This document shows, in pieces, positions 48,301-60,683 of a stretch of 64,000 nt of DNA. The notes under the pieces were generated by a model, which was not told the DNA's origin, made no database searches, and was given only the letters and a program-made list of their open reading frames with translations. This stretch comes from Dioscorea cayenensis subsp. rotundata (Eukaryota; Streptophyta; Magnoliopsida; Dioscoreales; Dioscoreaceae). Numbering within the stretch: position 1 is the stretch's first letter; each line of letters starts with the position of its first letter. The stretch lies in assembly GCF_009730915.1 (NCBI RefSeq), contig NC_052483.1, positions 2,046,001 to 2,110,000 of the forward strand, read 5' to 3'. The translations under genes and the position numbers were made by a program.

Positions 48301-50540
48301 AATTTCTTCCAGCATTGCTGAGCTGGAATGGGCTCAGGTTTCAAATAGACTGATTGAGAAGGTTTGTTCAGGATTATCTTTGATGGTCATTTTCAATGTT
48401 CTGCCATCGCTAATTTTAATCCACTGTAATGCCCTGGGTTTTATTGGTGTTATATTTATTGTAGGTTGAAGATGAGTTTGAATTGTTTGAGGATGGTCCA
48501 TCAATTCCTCAACCACGGAGGAGGATAATATTGACTACCCAGCTAATGCAGCTAATCTTTCCTTCCGTACCAACGACAATACTTACTGCAGAACCGAGTT
48601 CATGTTATGAAAATCTGACCTACTTTGTTGCTAGATCAGCACTTAGCGATGCATGTAATTCAACTTTTTCTTCAGGAAGCAGTTCTAGTGTGGACATCCA
48701 CAGTGGAAATATGTGAGTATTAATGCCATCTTGATCACAGTAAAGCAATAAATATTTACCCCCCTAGGTGACTGATTCATTTGCATTTGACTCTGAAATC
48801 ACAGCTCAAGTATTTATTACTTCACTAAAACTCCCGCATTTTTAATGGACTTTGATATGTATTTATATTTTTTTTGCAACCATTCACTGTTGATGGACCA
48901 TCAAATTTGGCTTTAATAAAATAGCCTTCTGATTTGCAGGAACTCTGAGAGTATCAAAACATCTGAAGAAAGCAGCAAGCATATCATCTTAAAATTTATG
49001 GAAGGTGTCATTGGAAGAACTAGGAAACTAGAAAGTGATTCATCAAGGTAAGTCCAGACATAGGTTTGCCAAAAATTCATCATTTTCTTTTCTTGCCTGG
49101 TGATTCTTTTCTTAGGTTGTTTATGATGCAGATTATTATGGTTACAGTGCTCCTTTTGCTCTTAAGTTTCTTCATGACACTTGCCAACTGAAAATATAGT
49201 TATCTTTGGTAACAACTTTATGTCTAGTCGAAAAGGACTTCTTTCCTTAGCTTGCTTTGCTAGGAATTACCTCCTGGTTGCGAAATCTGATGAGGGCTAG
49301 CAGAAGACATATTGTGGTTGGTGCTTGTTTCTTTTACATTGATGATTATGCCTTGTACTTTGATAGTGCGCCAATGTTCTGGGCCTGTCTGAGGACAATC
49401 ATTAATTAGCATCTGGCTCTTCTCCTCATCAACCAATAAATCATTGACTGACCATATCTGCATGTTGCTTCTGTTGCTCTTTCTGGTCCCATGGGTTTGG
49501 AGCAAATTTGGTGGTGTTGATAGCTAAGGTTTGCAAATGGTTAAAAGAATTAGTATATATTGATGTTCTGGAAGGAATTGGAATCTAGAAAGTTATATAA
49601 ACAAACATATTTCTGCATTTTTTGAAGAGACGTTGCTTGTTTTCATTGCTTCATGACTTGTGCACATTGAGGTCAATATTATTATATTCCAAGCTCATGG
49701 TCATGCTTTGTATTTGAGAGGACATTCAGGGTTGTGGATATGATGTGAGCCATGAGATTGAAGTATATATGTTGATTCCCGTTACTTCTGAGTAAGGCAA
49801 ACGTGCACTTTTTTGAGGCGCTTAATAGGTTGTGGGGTGGGAATCTTTTTTGACTCCTTATTTATTCCTGAGGTAGAATGTCTTAAGCTGAAATAGGACC
49901 AGCCCCCAAGCTTGGTGATGTTTCACAAAGCGCATATATCTCAAAACATCTTTTCAACTGTTTATCTAATAATCCACAAAGGGAACCTCTTCCATTGCTA
50001 ATAGCCTTTAGGAGTGTGGGAAAGTGGATTAAAGTTTTGGCAAGGTGCTTCTTGTTCCCTTGAATTGTCCAGGTTGCTTATGTCATGCATCCAATTCTAT
50101 TACTTTTTTTTTCTGATAACTTCTTAGTATTATGTCATTTCTTGGTTTTCTTTACAAATTCAATTGTTTTACATTCTTTACATGGTCTTTGGTGTCCATC
50201 TTTTGAACTTTATGACCATTACTGCTTGAGGTATATGGCTTCAATAATTTGAAGCAGGCTGTGTTTGGGATTTCCATTTCGGTTTTACTGATTCTGTTTT
50301 ATCTACCGTCTCAGATTGGACAAGCGCATGTCGCTACTAGATGTAAGAGTAGAATGCCAGGAGTTGGAAAGGTTCTCCATTATCAACCGGCTAGGCAAGT
50401 TCCATGGCCGGAGTCAAGCAGAGGGCGTCGAGAGCTCAACCTCTGAAGGTGCCCCTCGCAGAATATTCCTCCAGAGATACGTTACCGCTCTCCCCGTGAC
50501 CGGGAATCTTCCTGAAGGGACACCTTGTTTCTCGCTCTAG
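42397..50540 (+). CDS. Large Q-rich nuclear-type protein (dentin-sialophosphoprotein-related plant family), complete
   Basis: Ten coding exons (42397-42586, 42733-42937, 43054-45469, 45549-45697, 46034-46442, 46778-48207, 48313-48361, 48465-48712, 48940-49047, 50315-50540) give 1809 residues with consistent phases and GT-AG introns. The start MPGNEVPDKVHNFFEQ is the conserved N-terminus of this plant family, whose function I do not know. A glutamine-rich stretch lies near residues 155-180 (YKQLQEFQRQQQFQQL). Most of the protein is low-complexity (Ser, Asn, Gln, His). The best conserved part is C-terminal: RPKKRKILTSDIAWHKEV, RRRSI(R)SIAELEWAQVSNRLIEKVEDE, RRIILTTQLMQLIF, SYENLTYFVARSALSDAC-like, and a last LDKRMSLLDVRVECQELERFSI helix. 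The KKRK patch looks like a nuclear signal. Composition suggests a transcription or chromatin cofactor; this is inference. The last intron is 1.27 kb with nothing recognisable inside. Confidence 0.85.
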
Positions 50541-52530
50541 ATCTCCATATCCCTTCGATATTTTTGCCCTATTCACAAGCATCGGCCGCCTGTACCCCAT
50601 GCCTGTCGTGCGCATCCACTCTCTCTCATATAAAGAAGCTGAAAATCCCGGGCGCAAAATTAGCTGAAAGTCATCACTTTAACATAAAGAAGCCGATGCG
50701 AACCTCATTCCCGGCCGTTGCTCAATCTGTTAGTACACCCTTTTTTTGTATATTCATGAAAAATCGAAAAAGGAGATCCAGGGTCAACAATGTTTTCCCA
50801 CATTAAAGTACCAGTGATCTGTCTTATATTATTGTCAGAAATACATCACCTTCTTGTAGTTTTCTATTATGATGACAACAACAAACAACATGGAATTATT
50901 TGTTCCTATCTTCTCCTCTCTCTCTCTCTCAAGTGTGAATTCAAACATGCAACTGTGACCAGGAAAATAAAATAAAATTATAAATCCAGACAACCACACG
51001 CATTCAAATAAAAACAGTTATAAAAAGTATCATTTGGTGTGTTTGTGTGTGTGTGACCACTGAAGCTTTCAGACAAAGATAGATATGATCCCCCCATCAT
51101 GTCTGCCGCCAATTACATACTTGTTTAAGATTCACTTGTACGTCCAACAAAAGAAACATTACATGGAAAGTGATGGTCAGAAGGATCTTTGTCTTTTGGA
51201 CTCTTTCTTTACATCATTGGTTGATGAGACAAAACAAAAGGTAGTAGTAGTAGTAGCAGCAGCAACAACAACAACAACAACATTGTTATTAATAAGAACT
51301 TGAAAAGAAAGAGATAGAGAGAGAAAGATAGTGTGAAAGAGATTTATGGCTGGAATTGCGGAGATGTTGGTGTCTTTTTAGGTCCAATTGGGGCTCTGAT
51401 TGGACCACGGTGCTGGAAAACTTAAAACACTAAAAGTTCTCAAAAGAGAACGTTTTCTATTTAACTAAACGGACCTTTTTGACGTCGTTTATGAGATAGC
51501 CAACTAACGGAGCTTGTCGGCTCGGCTCAACTTAATACCTATAAAATTAAGGGCATTTGCTTTATGTACCCCTTGAAATTAGTTAAATAATATATTTGAA
51601 TTAATTTTGGAACACTTGAGGTTGAGTGAAAAGTTAAATAATATATTGATTTAATTTTGGGTTGTATATTTCAATGGTTGAAGTTGAGTTATTGAATGTA
51701 ATTAAAAACAAAAGTAAGGGTAAATGACCATTTTATTTTAGATTTTTTTTTTATATGTTGTTCAAAAAATATTGAAGTTTGTTTATGTATAATTTTATTT
51801 ACACCAACACCAACTTTTTGTGGGGGTTATTGTTATATAAGGAATTGGTTTTATGCAATTATTGTGATTTTTAAATAATTAATATGGATTTTAGGCGGTT
51901 TGCTTAACTTGGTCTGAAAAATTAAAATGGATTCCAAGTATGATTGTGTTTAACTATTGAGTGCTTAAAGTAAATGTTGATAATTAGCATTTCATATGCT
52001 TATATACATAAATAAATTTAAAATGGAAATTAAAACCATAATTTCTGCACCTGTTTTCCTTGAGCAGGAGAAGCAATTGATTCTGTGAAAATTAATTCTT
52101 GATTCACTTGAACTAGAAAGTGCATTAACCTGAACAAAAATGAAAGTAGATATGATCAATTGTCAATTGAACCATGTCCTGCAAATAATTTAATACAAGT
52201 ATAATAAAAGCATTATTATGATTCAATCTCATCAATCTTTAAAGTATCAGTACAAAATGTGATCATCTATATGCCTTTACCTCTTTATACAAGTATAATT
52301 CAAGTGTTGTTTATTTAAAAGGATCGATAGCCGAATGCTGTCAACTAGCAAATGTTCTCTTCAATTGTCCTAAGATTACCAGTGTTGAATCTCTTCCTAA
52401 ATCTCTTTCCAAATGGCCCATAAGAACTCAGGAATTGACCTTGATCAGTTGAGGATTCTTTCAAATGTCTGTTTTTATCAAATTTGAGCAGACATGACTA
52501 TTTGATAAAAATTAGTAGATGTCATATGTC
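50541..52530. other. Intergenic region between convergent Q-rich and PPR genes
   Basis: Contains the 3' region of the Q-rich gene, a compound trinucleotide array (GTA/GCA/AAC) at about 51240-51282, and AT-rich sequence to 52530. A plus frame at 51085-51303 runs through that array and has no domain; I do not call it a gene. Confidence 0.5.
51240..51282. repeat. Compound trinucleotide microsatellite (GTA)n(GCA)n(ACA)n
   Basis: Adjacent runs of three related triplets. Confidence 0.85.
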
Positions 52531-54864
52531 CTACAAGTTGGATTCATACTGCTCGATCATTATCAATTTATCATCCATTTTCCTACAAGTAGCCTCTTCT
52601 GAAATTTGAATCCAACTCAATCCAGGCTCTTTTCCTTTTATTCCTGTTTGAATTCCATTCCTTACTTTTTCTGCATCAATCCATTTCCCGGCTTCAGAGT
52701 ACAAACCGGACATGAGCACGAGTGTCGGATTATCTTCATTTTGCATTCTTAGAACATGGTTTTTAGCAAGTTGAGCTAATTCTACATCACCATGAAGCTT
52801 GCAAGAGGACAAAAATACCGTCCATACTAATGCATCGGCCGGAAATGGCATATCTGTGATGAAATGTTTAGCTCTATCCAACATACCTGCTCTGCCAAAC
52901 ATATCAACCATGCAAGCATAGTGCTCCATGGATGGTGATATTCCATGCTTAGTAGACATCAGCTCAAAGAGCTGCTTCCCAGTTTCTACAAGCCCGCATC
53001 GGCTGCATGCAGATAAAAGGGAAACAAATGTCACATAATTTGGACTAATGCCATACACTTCCATTCTATCGTAGAGCTTGAGAGCTTCCTGGCCATATCC
53101 ATGTTGGGCATATCCGGTGATCATTGTATTCCAAGAAACTATATCCTTATTACTGAGTTTTTCAAACAATTTTCTTCCATCTTCCAAAATTCCACATTTT
53201 GAGTACATGTCTAGTAGAGCACTGTCGGTGAATTCATCATCCATGACACCGAGCTTGATGCTGCAAGCATGAATGCATCTTCCTTGCTCTAGACTAGGCA
53301 AACTACCACAAGCCTTTAAGACAGCAGAGAATGTGAAACTGTTGGGAGTTATCGAGGAGGAAATCATTGTTCTAAAGAGGTTTAGCGCTTTCAAATGAAG
53401 TCCCAATTGTGACATCCCTGATATAATCGTAGTCCATGAGACAACATTATTTATTTTCATCTTACCAAAAAGATCTAAAGCCTCATCAGTTGCACCCCTT
53501 TTGATTAGAGTATCCAAAAGAGCGCTTGTCACCATCAAGTCTGATCCATAACCATATTTGATTGCATGGGCATAAACACTCCATTCGTGTCCCAAACACG
53601 AAGTTAACAAGACAACAAAGGTAACATGATCAATATCCAATCGCCTACGGTTCATGTCAGAAAACAAGCTCACTGCCTCAAGAAAATTTTCATTCTGTCC
53701 GTGCCCATAAATCATGGCATTGTAGGAGACCGTGTTCCTGTCCCTCATTCGATCAAAAACAGTACATGCCTCTTCAACCTTACCACATTTCATGTACATA
53801 TCAATCAAAGCAGTGTTGACCACTAAATCTTTGCGGAAACTGGACTTCTCCACAAGCCCATGAGTTGTCCTTCCCAACTCAAGAGACTTCAGAACACTAC
53901 AAGCCTTCAGCAAACTAGAGAAAGTACCGTCATTTGGGACTAAGCCTCTTGATCTCAGTTCATGAAAATACTCCACTGCAAATTCATCAAAGCCATTCTT
54001 CAAACAACCAACAATCATTGCATTGTACAAAGCAATATCAATGCAAACAACACTCAAAAAAACCATCTTCATGCAATCCACATCCCCAAAATTTCCATAC
54101 ATATCAACAAGAGAAGTCCCAACAAAACAATCAGAATCAAAGCCAGTCTTCAATATAAGCCCATGAAGTTGCTCTCCAACATCTCTTCCCAACTCCGAGC
54201 ACGCCTTAATCAAGCCTCCAAAACTAGACTCTGTCACCTTAAATTCAGAACCCCTCCTAACTTCTCCAAAAAGCCTTAAAGCTTCCTCATAAGACCCAAA
54301 ACTCACATACCCTGTCACCATTGAATTTATCATGACAGCATCCTCAACAGGACACTGGCGTAAAACTGACACAGCCGAGCTCGCATCACCAAATTTCGAA
54401 TACATATCAATTAGAGCTGTCCTCACATACACATCCGATTCAAAACCTGATACAATTACTTGAGCATGAATTCCCTTCCCAACAACAACTGAATCCAACT
54501 TTGCAGAAGCTACAACCAAACCCGAAAACACAAACTGGTTGGGCTCCAATGCTTCCCTGCGCAACTCAGACATAAGTTTCAAAGCAAGTCTCGGGCTTTT
54601 ACACCGAGAATGAGCAGAAATCAATATGGAATAAGAAATTAAGTTTCTTTCAGGCATTTCATCGAACAGTTTGCGTGTGTCTTCGAAACTATAGAATTTG
54701 GAGTAGAAACCAAGGAGGGGATTGACAAGATTGGTATGGAACAAGAAGCCAAGCTTGATGATTTGTGCATGAATGCATTTGCAGAGAGGAAGAGAGTTGT
54801 GAGAAATTGAGGATTTGAGAGAAGATGAAAGCAAAGAGTACGTGATTGTGCATGGAGAAAGCAT
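52531..54864 (-). CDS. PLS-class pentatricopeptide repeat protein with E domain, intronless
   Basis: One uninterrupted frame encodes 777 residues from the ATG at 54864. The frame is open further upstream to 54933, but has no earlier ATG. About twenty PPR units of P, L and S length run through the protein; examples are DVYVRTALIDMYSKFGD, DLVVNTALIDMYMKCGK and DIVSWNTMITGYAQHG. An E-domain end follows (ALVWTVFLSSCKLHGDVELA...NPTLVLMSGLYSEAGKW...EPGLSWIQI). No DYW deaminase domain follows, so it would need a partner for C-to-U editing. Proteins of this class bind specific organelle transcripts. The first 30 residues are Ser-rich and lack acidic residues, as in plastid or mitochondrial targeting peptides. 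Intronless structure is normal for the family. No defect is seen. Confidence 0.93.
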   Translation of the reverse strand: MLSPCTITYSLLSSSLKSSISHNSLPLCKCIHAQIIKLGFLFHTNLVNPLLGFYSKFYSFEDTRKLFDEMPERNLISYSILISAHSRCKSPRLALKLMSELRREALEPNQFVFSGLVVASAKLDSVVVGKGIHAQVIVSGFESDVYVRTALIDMYSKFGDASSAVSVLRQCPVEDAVMINSMVTGYVSFGSYEEALRLFGEVRRGSEFKVTESSFGGLIKACSELGRDVGEQLHGLILKTGFDSDCFVGTSLVDMYGNFGDVDCMKMVFLSVVCIDIALYNAMIVGCLKNGFDEFAVEYFHELRSRGLVPNDGTFSSLLKACSVLKSLELGRTTHGLVEKSSFRKDLVVNTALIDMYMKCGKVEEACTVFDRMRDRNTVSYNAMIYGHGQNENFLEAVSLFSDMNRRRLDIDHVTFVVLLTSCLGHEWSVYAHAIKYGYGSDLMVTSALLDTLIKRGATDEALDLFGKMKINNVVSWTTIISGMSQLGLHLKALNLFRTMISSSITPNSFTFSAVLKACGSLPSLEQGRCIHACSIKLGVMDDEFTDSALLDMYSKCGILEDGRKLFEKLSNKDIVSWNTMITGYAQHGYGQEALKLYDRMEVYGISPNYVTFVSLLSACSRCGLVETGKQLFELMSTKHGISPSMEHYACMVDMFGRAGMLDRAKHFITDMPFPADALVWTVFLSSCKLHGDVELAQLAKNHVLRMQNEDNPTLVLMSGLYSEAGKWIDAEKVRNGIQTGIKGKEPGLSWIQISEEATCRKMDDKLIMIEQYESNL

Positions 54865-55151
54865 AATGGTGGCTTGAGTTGTGTTTGCATGAAGTGAGAT
54901 AAATGAAGGGTTTTTGCTTGCAGACCCCTGCAAAATGGGGAAAATAAAGTTTATTTATATCTTCTTATAATTTTTTCCTTTATTCGTTTATATATCCTCC
55001 AATCGAAATTATCTTAAAATTTTCAATATATCCTGGTTTATTAGTATTAAGTCCCCCGCATAAAATTTTTAAAGAAGTGGATTCAAACACAAAAAAATAT
55101 TTTTTTAATTGTAAAAACATTAAATTACAATTTACCTTTATATCAATATTC

Positions 55152-55184
<33 letters not shown>

Positions 55185-55413
55185 AAGTATTGGCTGTGGA
55201 CCTTCATAGACAGTAGCATTAACTTAGCTACAATGAGAGCTAATTTTGATTTAACTAGGGTTGATTAATTTAGTTTTGATTTATAGTAATTTAGTTTTGG
55301 TTTATAGCATGATTGCTGTAGTTCTAGTAGAAATAGCGGTTCAGATTTGTTTAATTACTGATAGTAACGTTCATAGATTTCGATTCTACGAATGTGGATA
55401 GATGATCGAACCT

Positions 55414-55445
<32 letters not shown>

Positions 55446-57783
55446 GTCAACTGTGGATGTTCAATGAAAGTTCATAGTCAAGCACAATACAAATTAGATA
55501 GTTACAGTGATTATTAATTAGGGTTTATCGGTATTAATTAGTTTGGTTTTTTATAACTACTATAGGTTATATTTATTGAGACATTGTATGATAAATACTG
55601 TGCATTCAATTTTTTACTTTATATTATTCATAAACACAGTGATGTTATTTATCACACAGTACACAATCATTAGATTTATAATAACAAAAACAATCAGTAA
55701 TTTGGCTCGTGATAGAGATTGAGATTTTTTTTTACTATTTTGATTTTTTCCGTAGTAAATAATAATGGCTTATATACATATTACATGTTAGTTTCAAATT
55801 GTGTTTTTTTATTAATAGTTTTCAATTGATTAATATAGTAACTTTAAATTTGATATATATATATATATATACTAGTTCTCTTAATCTTGGTGACTCAAGT
55901 TTTTGGATTGAATTATATATTGGTTATAGTGTATTTTAATAAGACTATGGTGAATGTATACTATATTTAATTTATATTGATTTTTTTCATAATAAAACCC
56001 CATTTTTATTAAAGGAAGTCAAATAATAAATGAAGGAAAGGCAACAAACTAAATCAAACATTTATTAATACAGATATAAACATACTTTTATAAAAATTGA
56101 TGTATTTATTTAAGTAAATGCATTTAATAATTAATTATAAAAGATTATTAATATCAATAAATATTTATTATTATTTTTAAAATAATTTTTTTTATTTTTT
56201 ATTAATATTAATATAGAGAGAGAGAGAGAAACCTGGCACATTCCACCTTCCCACCAACTACCCTAACCTCATTTAAGGAGGGTAGATGTGGATCTGTGGT
56301 AGCTGAATTCTGTGGTCTAGAAAATTAGGGAATTGAATACTAGTTCCGCAAAGTACATTGACAAAGACATGAAAAAGTTTTTTGGACACAATAAATGAGT
56401 GTGTATTTTTTGGTAAAAAAGAAAAATGATATATCAATTGAAGATTCCAAGTTTAATATTCTATTTTTCATGGTTTTTGCCCTTTTGCCAATGGTCATGG
56501 AAAAAACGAATGGTTAATTTAGGTGTTGAATTAATATATAATCTTAGTAAAATTTGACGGTTTTCTTTGAGATTAATATGATTTCAAATAATTAGTAATG
56601 ATTATTTAGTTTATTAAAATTAAATTATTTATGTAAAATATTTGCATTTTTATTAAAAAAAAACGAATTTAAACATCATCTCAATGTAGAGAACACAAAT
56701 ATTTAAAAATATTAACTCTATGTCAATGTGAGCTTTTGACATGATTTGTTTATATTTTATAAAAAAAATTTAAGAAATTAAATACATGCATTCTTGACAC
56801 AAGAGGAAGAAGATACAAATTTTAAATTAATAAATGATAAAAATATGTGTAAGAAAACATTATTCCCATGCAATACGCGCATTTATCCTCTCACATATTA
56901 TTACAATTAGGTCCTTGTATATATAATCCTTAATGGTTAAATAAATAAATACACTTTTAAAAGGATGTTTATGAGAGACAAGAGGGTAAACAAATATTAG
57001 GTGGAAAAAATTTATTTAAATGTATTAAAATTGATTTAATTAATAACAATAAAATTGAATATTTAAAAATAAAATTTTATTTCTTAATATTAATAATTAT
57101 TTTTAATATTAACCAAAACTATAAAATTTTTAATGTACTTTTTTATAACAAATATTTTGGTTGAAATTCCAACACGACATAACCCTCGCCACCCATGCAA
57201 TATCAAAGTTGGTATTTCATTCATTTTTTATGGTTTACATTTTGTTGCATATACTAGACAGAGGTGCGTGTATCAATGCCATTTGGATGGCAGATGGTAT
57301 GGCATGAAGTGTAAGGGAGAGGTCGTGGGTTGAAATCTCTCACGATAGATCTTGCTCAGATCTTGTTACATACACTGTTACATCCCGGGATTCCTATATT
57401 ATTTTCATACTCGTCATATATCTATGACATCCAGGGGTCTAGATCTTTGTTTAGATCTTGCTTTTTATTCATAAAAAAGGCGCTTGTCGTCTATTATTCA
57501 AAATAAAAATAAAAATAAGAGGCATGTGTATAGTGGCAATGATTATCCAACCGTGTACCATCATCGAGCTGACATAAAAATTAGAAATTAGTACCGCTAA
57601 ATCTAATGACCTTTGGGGTGATGCATAATTTAATTCCAACTCATGGATTTTCCACAATTGTAAAAATAAATAAATAAATAAATATAATAAAGTTGAAAAA
57701 ATTCTCTGGCTAATAACAAATTCTATATAATCTCAACCCAAACGTCCTCCATTCATTCACACACAAATACATACAAGATATGC
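54865..57783. other. Intergenic region, very AT-rich
   Basis: No gene is seen. There are (AT)n tracts at about 55152-55175, 55417-55441 and 55855-55871, and GA runs at 55175-55185 and 56215-56229. Similar phrases built on CTGTGGA...TTCATAG occur near 55186-55213 and 55447-55474, perhaps remnants of one small element. A SINE-like stretch lies at 57261-57476. The P450 promoter should be in the last few hundred bases. Confidence 0.5.
57261..57476 (+). mobile_element. Possible tRNA-derived SINE
   Basis: A GGTATGGCATGAAGTG stretch resembles an A box. About 35 bases on, GTGGGTTGAAATCTC resembles a tRNA B box (GGTTCGANTC). The block ends in a T-rich ATTCATAAAAAA tail. The order fits plant SINEs. 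I see no clear target duplication. Confidence 0.35.
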
Positions 57784-59717
57784 ATGGCTTCTTCTCTGCT
57801 TCTCATCTTCACCACTAGTCTTATCTCTTTTCTCTTCTTCATCATCTTCTTCTCCTTTGCGAACAATAACAAGAAGAAGAAGAACAACAACAACAACGCC
57901 AACAAAGCTCATCAACCTCCATTGCCGCCATGTCCAATAGGCTGGCCAATCCTCGGCAACCTGCCTCAGCTGGGTTCCAAGCCACACCAAACCCTACACA
58001 ACCTCTCCAAAACCTATGGCCCTCTCTTCCGTCTCCGCTTTGGCTCTGTCACCGTCCTCGTTGCATCCTCAGCAAGCATCGCTTCCCAGTTCCTCCGCAC
58101 TCTAGACGCCAACTTCTCTAACAGACCACCAAACTCCGGCGCCGAGCACATCGCTTACAACTACCAAGACATCGTGTTTCGCCCCCTATGGCTCCAGGTG
58201 GCGCATGCTCCGCCGCTTGTGTTCCCTCCACCTCTTCTCAGCCAAAGCTCTTGATGAATTCCGGCATGTTAGAGAGGGTGAGGTGAAGCTGCTGGCCAGT
58301 GAGCTTGTTAGAGCTCAAGGAAAGGAGGTAAGCCTAGGGAATTTGGTGAACGTTTGTGCGACTAACGCTCTGTCAAGGGCCGTAGTTGGAAGGAGGGTGT
58401 TTGAGCAGGGTGGTGTTGGTGAGTTTAAGGAGATGGTGGTGGAGCTCATGAAGCTCGCCGGAGTGTTCAACATCGGTGATTTTGTGCCGTGGCTGAGACC
58501 GTTGGACGTGCAAGGGGTGGTGAAGAGGATGAAGAGGCTCCATAAATGGTATGATGAGTTCTTGAACAAAATCATGGAGGAGCATAGGATGGAGGGTGGA
58601 CGTAAAGGTACTCGTGATCTTCTTAGTGTGTTGTTAGGGTTGAAGGAGGACGTTAATGGTGACGAGGACGCTAAGCTCACTGATACTAACATCAAGGCCT
58701 TGCTCCTCGTGAGTACTTTTATATATTTCAAAAACATACTAATTAAGTAGTGTATATATATTAGTAAAACATATATATAAGCATACATGTTATGGCATCT
58801 CTATATCATGCTACATGTGCATATATATTAATTATGCTGTGTGTATGCTTATCTAATTTTCTTTTACATGCATTGTTCTATGAAATTACATATATTTGTA
58901 CATATTAGATCTCTTTCACATGTTTCCAACGTCGTAGGATGATGCATGTGTATATACATCCACACTTAATTGGTCCCTCTGAAATACTACTAATGTTCAC
59001 TCGTTAATTAAAAGGTTGAATGACCACTAATTAACCCATCTACGACCATGTTACATGTGCATGCATGTGCTGAAGAACTTATTCACGGCCGGAACTGACA
59101 CGTCAGCAAGCACAGTTGAGTGGGCCATGGCGGAGCTCATACGTCACCCGGACATACTCGCCGCCGTACAAGCCGAGATAGACGCCGTCACCGGCCGGTC
59201 ACGGCTCGTCTCTGAGCCAGACCTAGCCAAGCTTCCACTCTTGCAAGCCATCATCAAAGAGACGTTCCGGCTCCACCCATCCACTCCACTATCTCTCCCT
59301 CGCACCGCAGCCGAGCCATGCGAAGTCGGCGGCTTCCACGTCCCCGGCGGCGCCACCCTCTTGGTCAACGTGTGGGCCATAGCACGAGATCCAGAGGTTT
59401 GGTCTGATCCACTAGAATTCAAACCTAGCCGGTTTCTCCCCGGTGGAAGCCACGCTGACGTGGACTTGAAGGGGGCTCACTTCGAGCTGATTCCGTTCGG
59501 CGCCGGCCGCCGGATTTGCGCCGGTTTGAGTCTGGGGTTGAGGATGGTGACGTTAATGGTGGCGAGCTTAGTGCATGGGTTTGATTGGGCCTTGGCTGAT
59601 GGGCTTACTCCTAAGACCTTGAACATGGACGAGGACTTTGGGCTTACTTTGCAAAGGGCTGTTCCTTTGAGCGCCCATCCCATTCCAAGATTGACCAGTG
59701 AAGCATATATGGTTTAA
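57784..59717 (+). pseudogene. CYP75B: CYP75B / flavonoid 3'-hydroxylase-like P450, copy A, one +1 frameshift
   Basis: Two exons, 57784-58708 and 59076-59717, would give about 521 residues, the normal F3'H length. Landmarks are an N-terminal membrane anchor, the Pro hinge PPLPPCPIGWPILGNLPQLG, the F3'H-type RPPNSGAEHIAYNYQDIVF, the oxygen-binding AGTDTS (59088-59105), the K-helix ETFR (59259-59270), FKPSRF, and the heme loop FGAGRRICAG (59496-59525). F3'H adds the 3'-hydroxyl to the B ring of flavonoids on the ER. A single extra base in CCCCC (58182-58186) shifts the frame exactly where PYG-x-RWRML is expected. All else, including the active-site motifs, is intact. The neighbouring copy has an extra base at the same codon. 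It may be a young pseudogene, an assembly error, or a case of +1 slippage. Strict family level (CYP75B) is from memory of the motifs. Confidence 0.8.
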
Positions 59718-60683
59718 TTTTTATTGAGGATTTACATGGAAAATTCTATAAATTGTGGGCTCATAAGTAAATAACTTGTCGTTTTAATTGGAAAATCTAT
59801 GAAATATAAGAGCAAGGCATATGTTTTAATTTGAATAATATGTTCTGTGTTACTATTATATATATGTGGGCTTTGCGGTAACTATGGCAATGAAATACAA
59901 TTTTTTTTAATAAAATAGATAAATCATATATATATATATATATTTTAGTTTGGAAAAAAAACAAACAAATGGAGATGTAAGAAATATGATCATAGATGAC
60001 AAATTTTCGTTAGCCCAGTGATTAGTGATAGTTACCTGTGATGGTGGGCAAAAACATAGGATCGAAATTATGCGTACAGGATGCTATTGCAATACTATAT
60101 ATTGTTATAGAAGTATTGTTTATGGTATTATAATAGTAATGTTTCGGATCTAATTATTTGTTTACTAGATTGCTTCAAAATGGTGCACTGGGTACTCTGT
60201 AAAAGATGTTGTATTCCTCTCTTTTAGAAATATATAGTATGTAGAATTTATTAATTTGATTTATTGCTAAAAATCTTCTATACATCGTCCTATGTGATGT
60301 CCTATGTGATGTCTTATTGTTATGATAATAAATTTTTAAATAATTAATAAGTCATTATAACTAGTGTTTTTAACAACCGGGTTAATTGGACAACACTTGT
60401 GGTTTTGTCAAAATATATATATATATATACATTATATCAAATATAAGTGTGAAAAACCATGACTCATAAGAAATGACTATATATACGAATATATATAAAT
60501 ACACGTACAATTATTGAAATATATTATGTCAAATCACTTGTACATATATAATAGGAGTTACTCCTTCTGATTAGGTCAACAGTGTGGTAGTTGCCACATT
60601 TCCAAATACGTTCTCCTAAACCCTAATCCCACCATTACCGGCACTCAATCAGTCACAATTAAACAATCGCACAAGCACGAACT
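59718..60683. other. Intergenic region between the two P450 copies
   Basis: Copy A 3' region, AT runs (about 59926-59944 and 60412-60428) and the copy B promoter. No gene is seen. The sequence does not resemble the upstream region of copy A, so the duplicated unit seems not to include much promoter. Confidence 0.5.

Noticed and set aside
51085-51303. 72-codon frame ending in V/A/T homopolymers
   Set aside because: Its second half is simply the translated microsatellite; no start context or homology seen.
54865-54933. Upstream extension of the PLS-class PPR frame
   Set aside because: The frame is open but contains no ATG before 54864.
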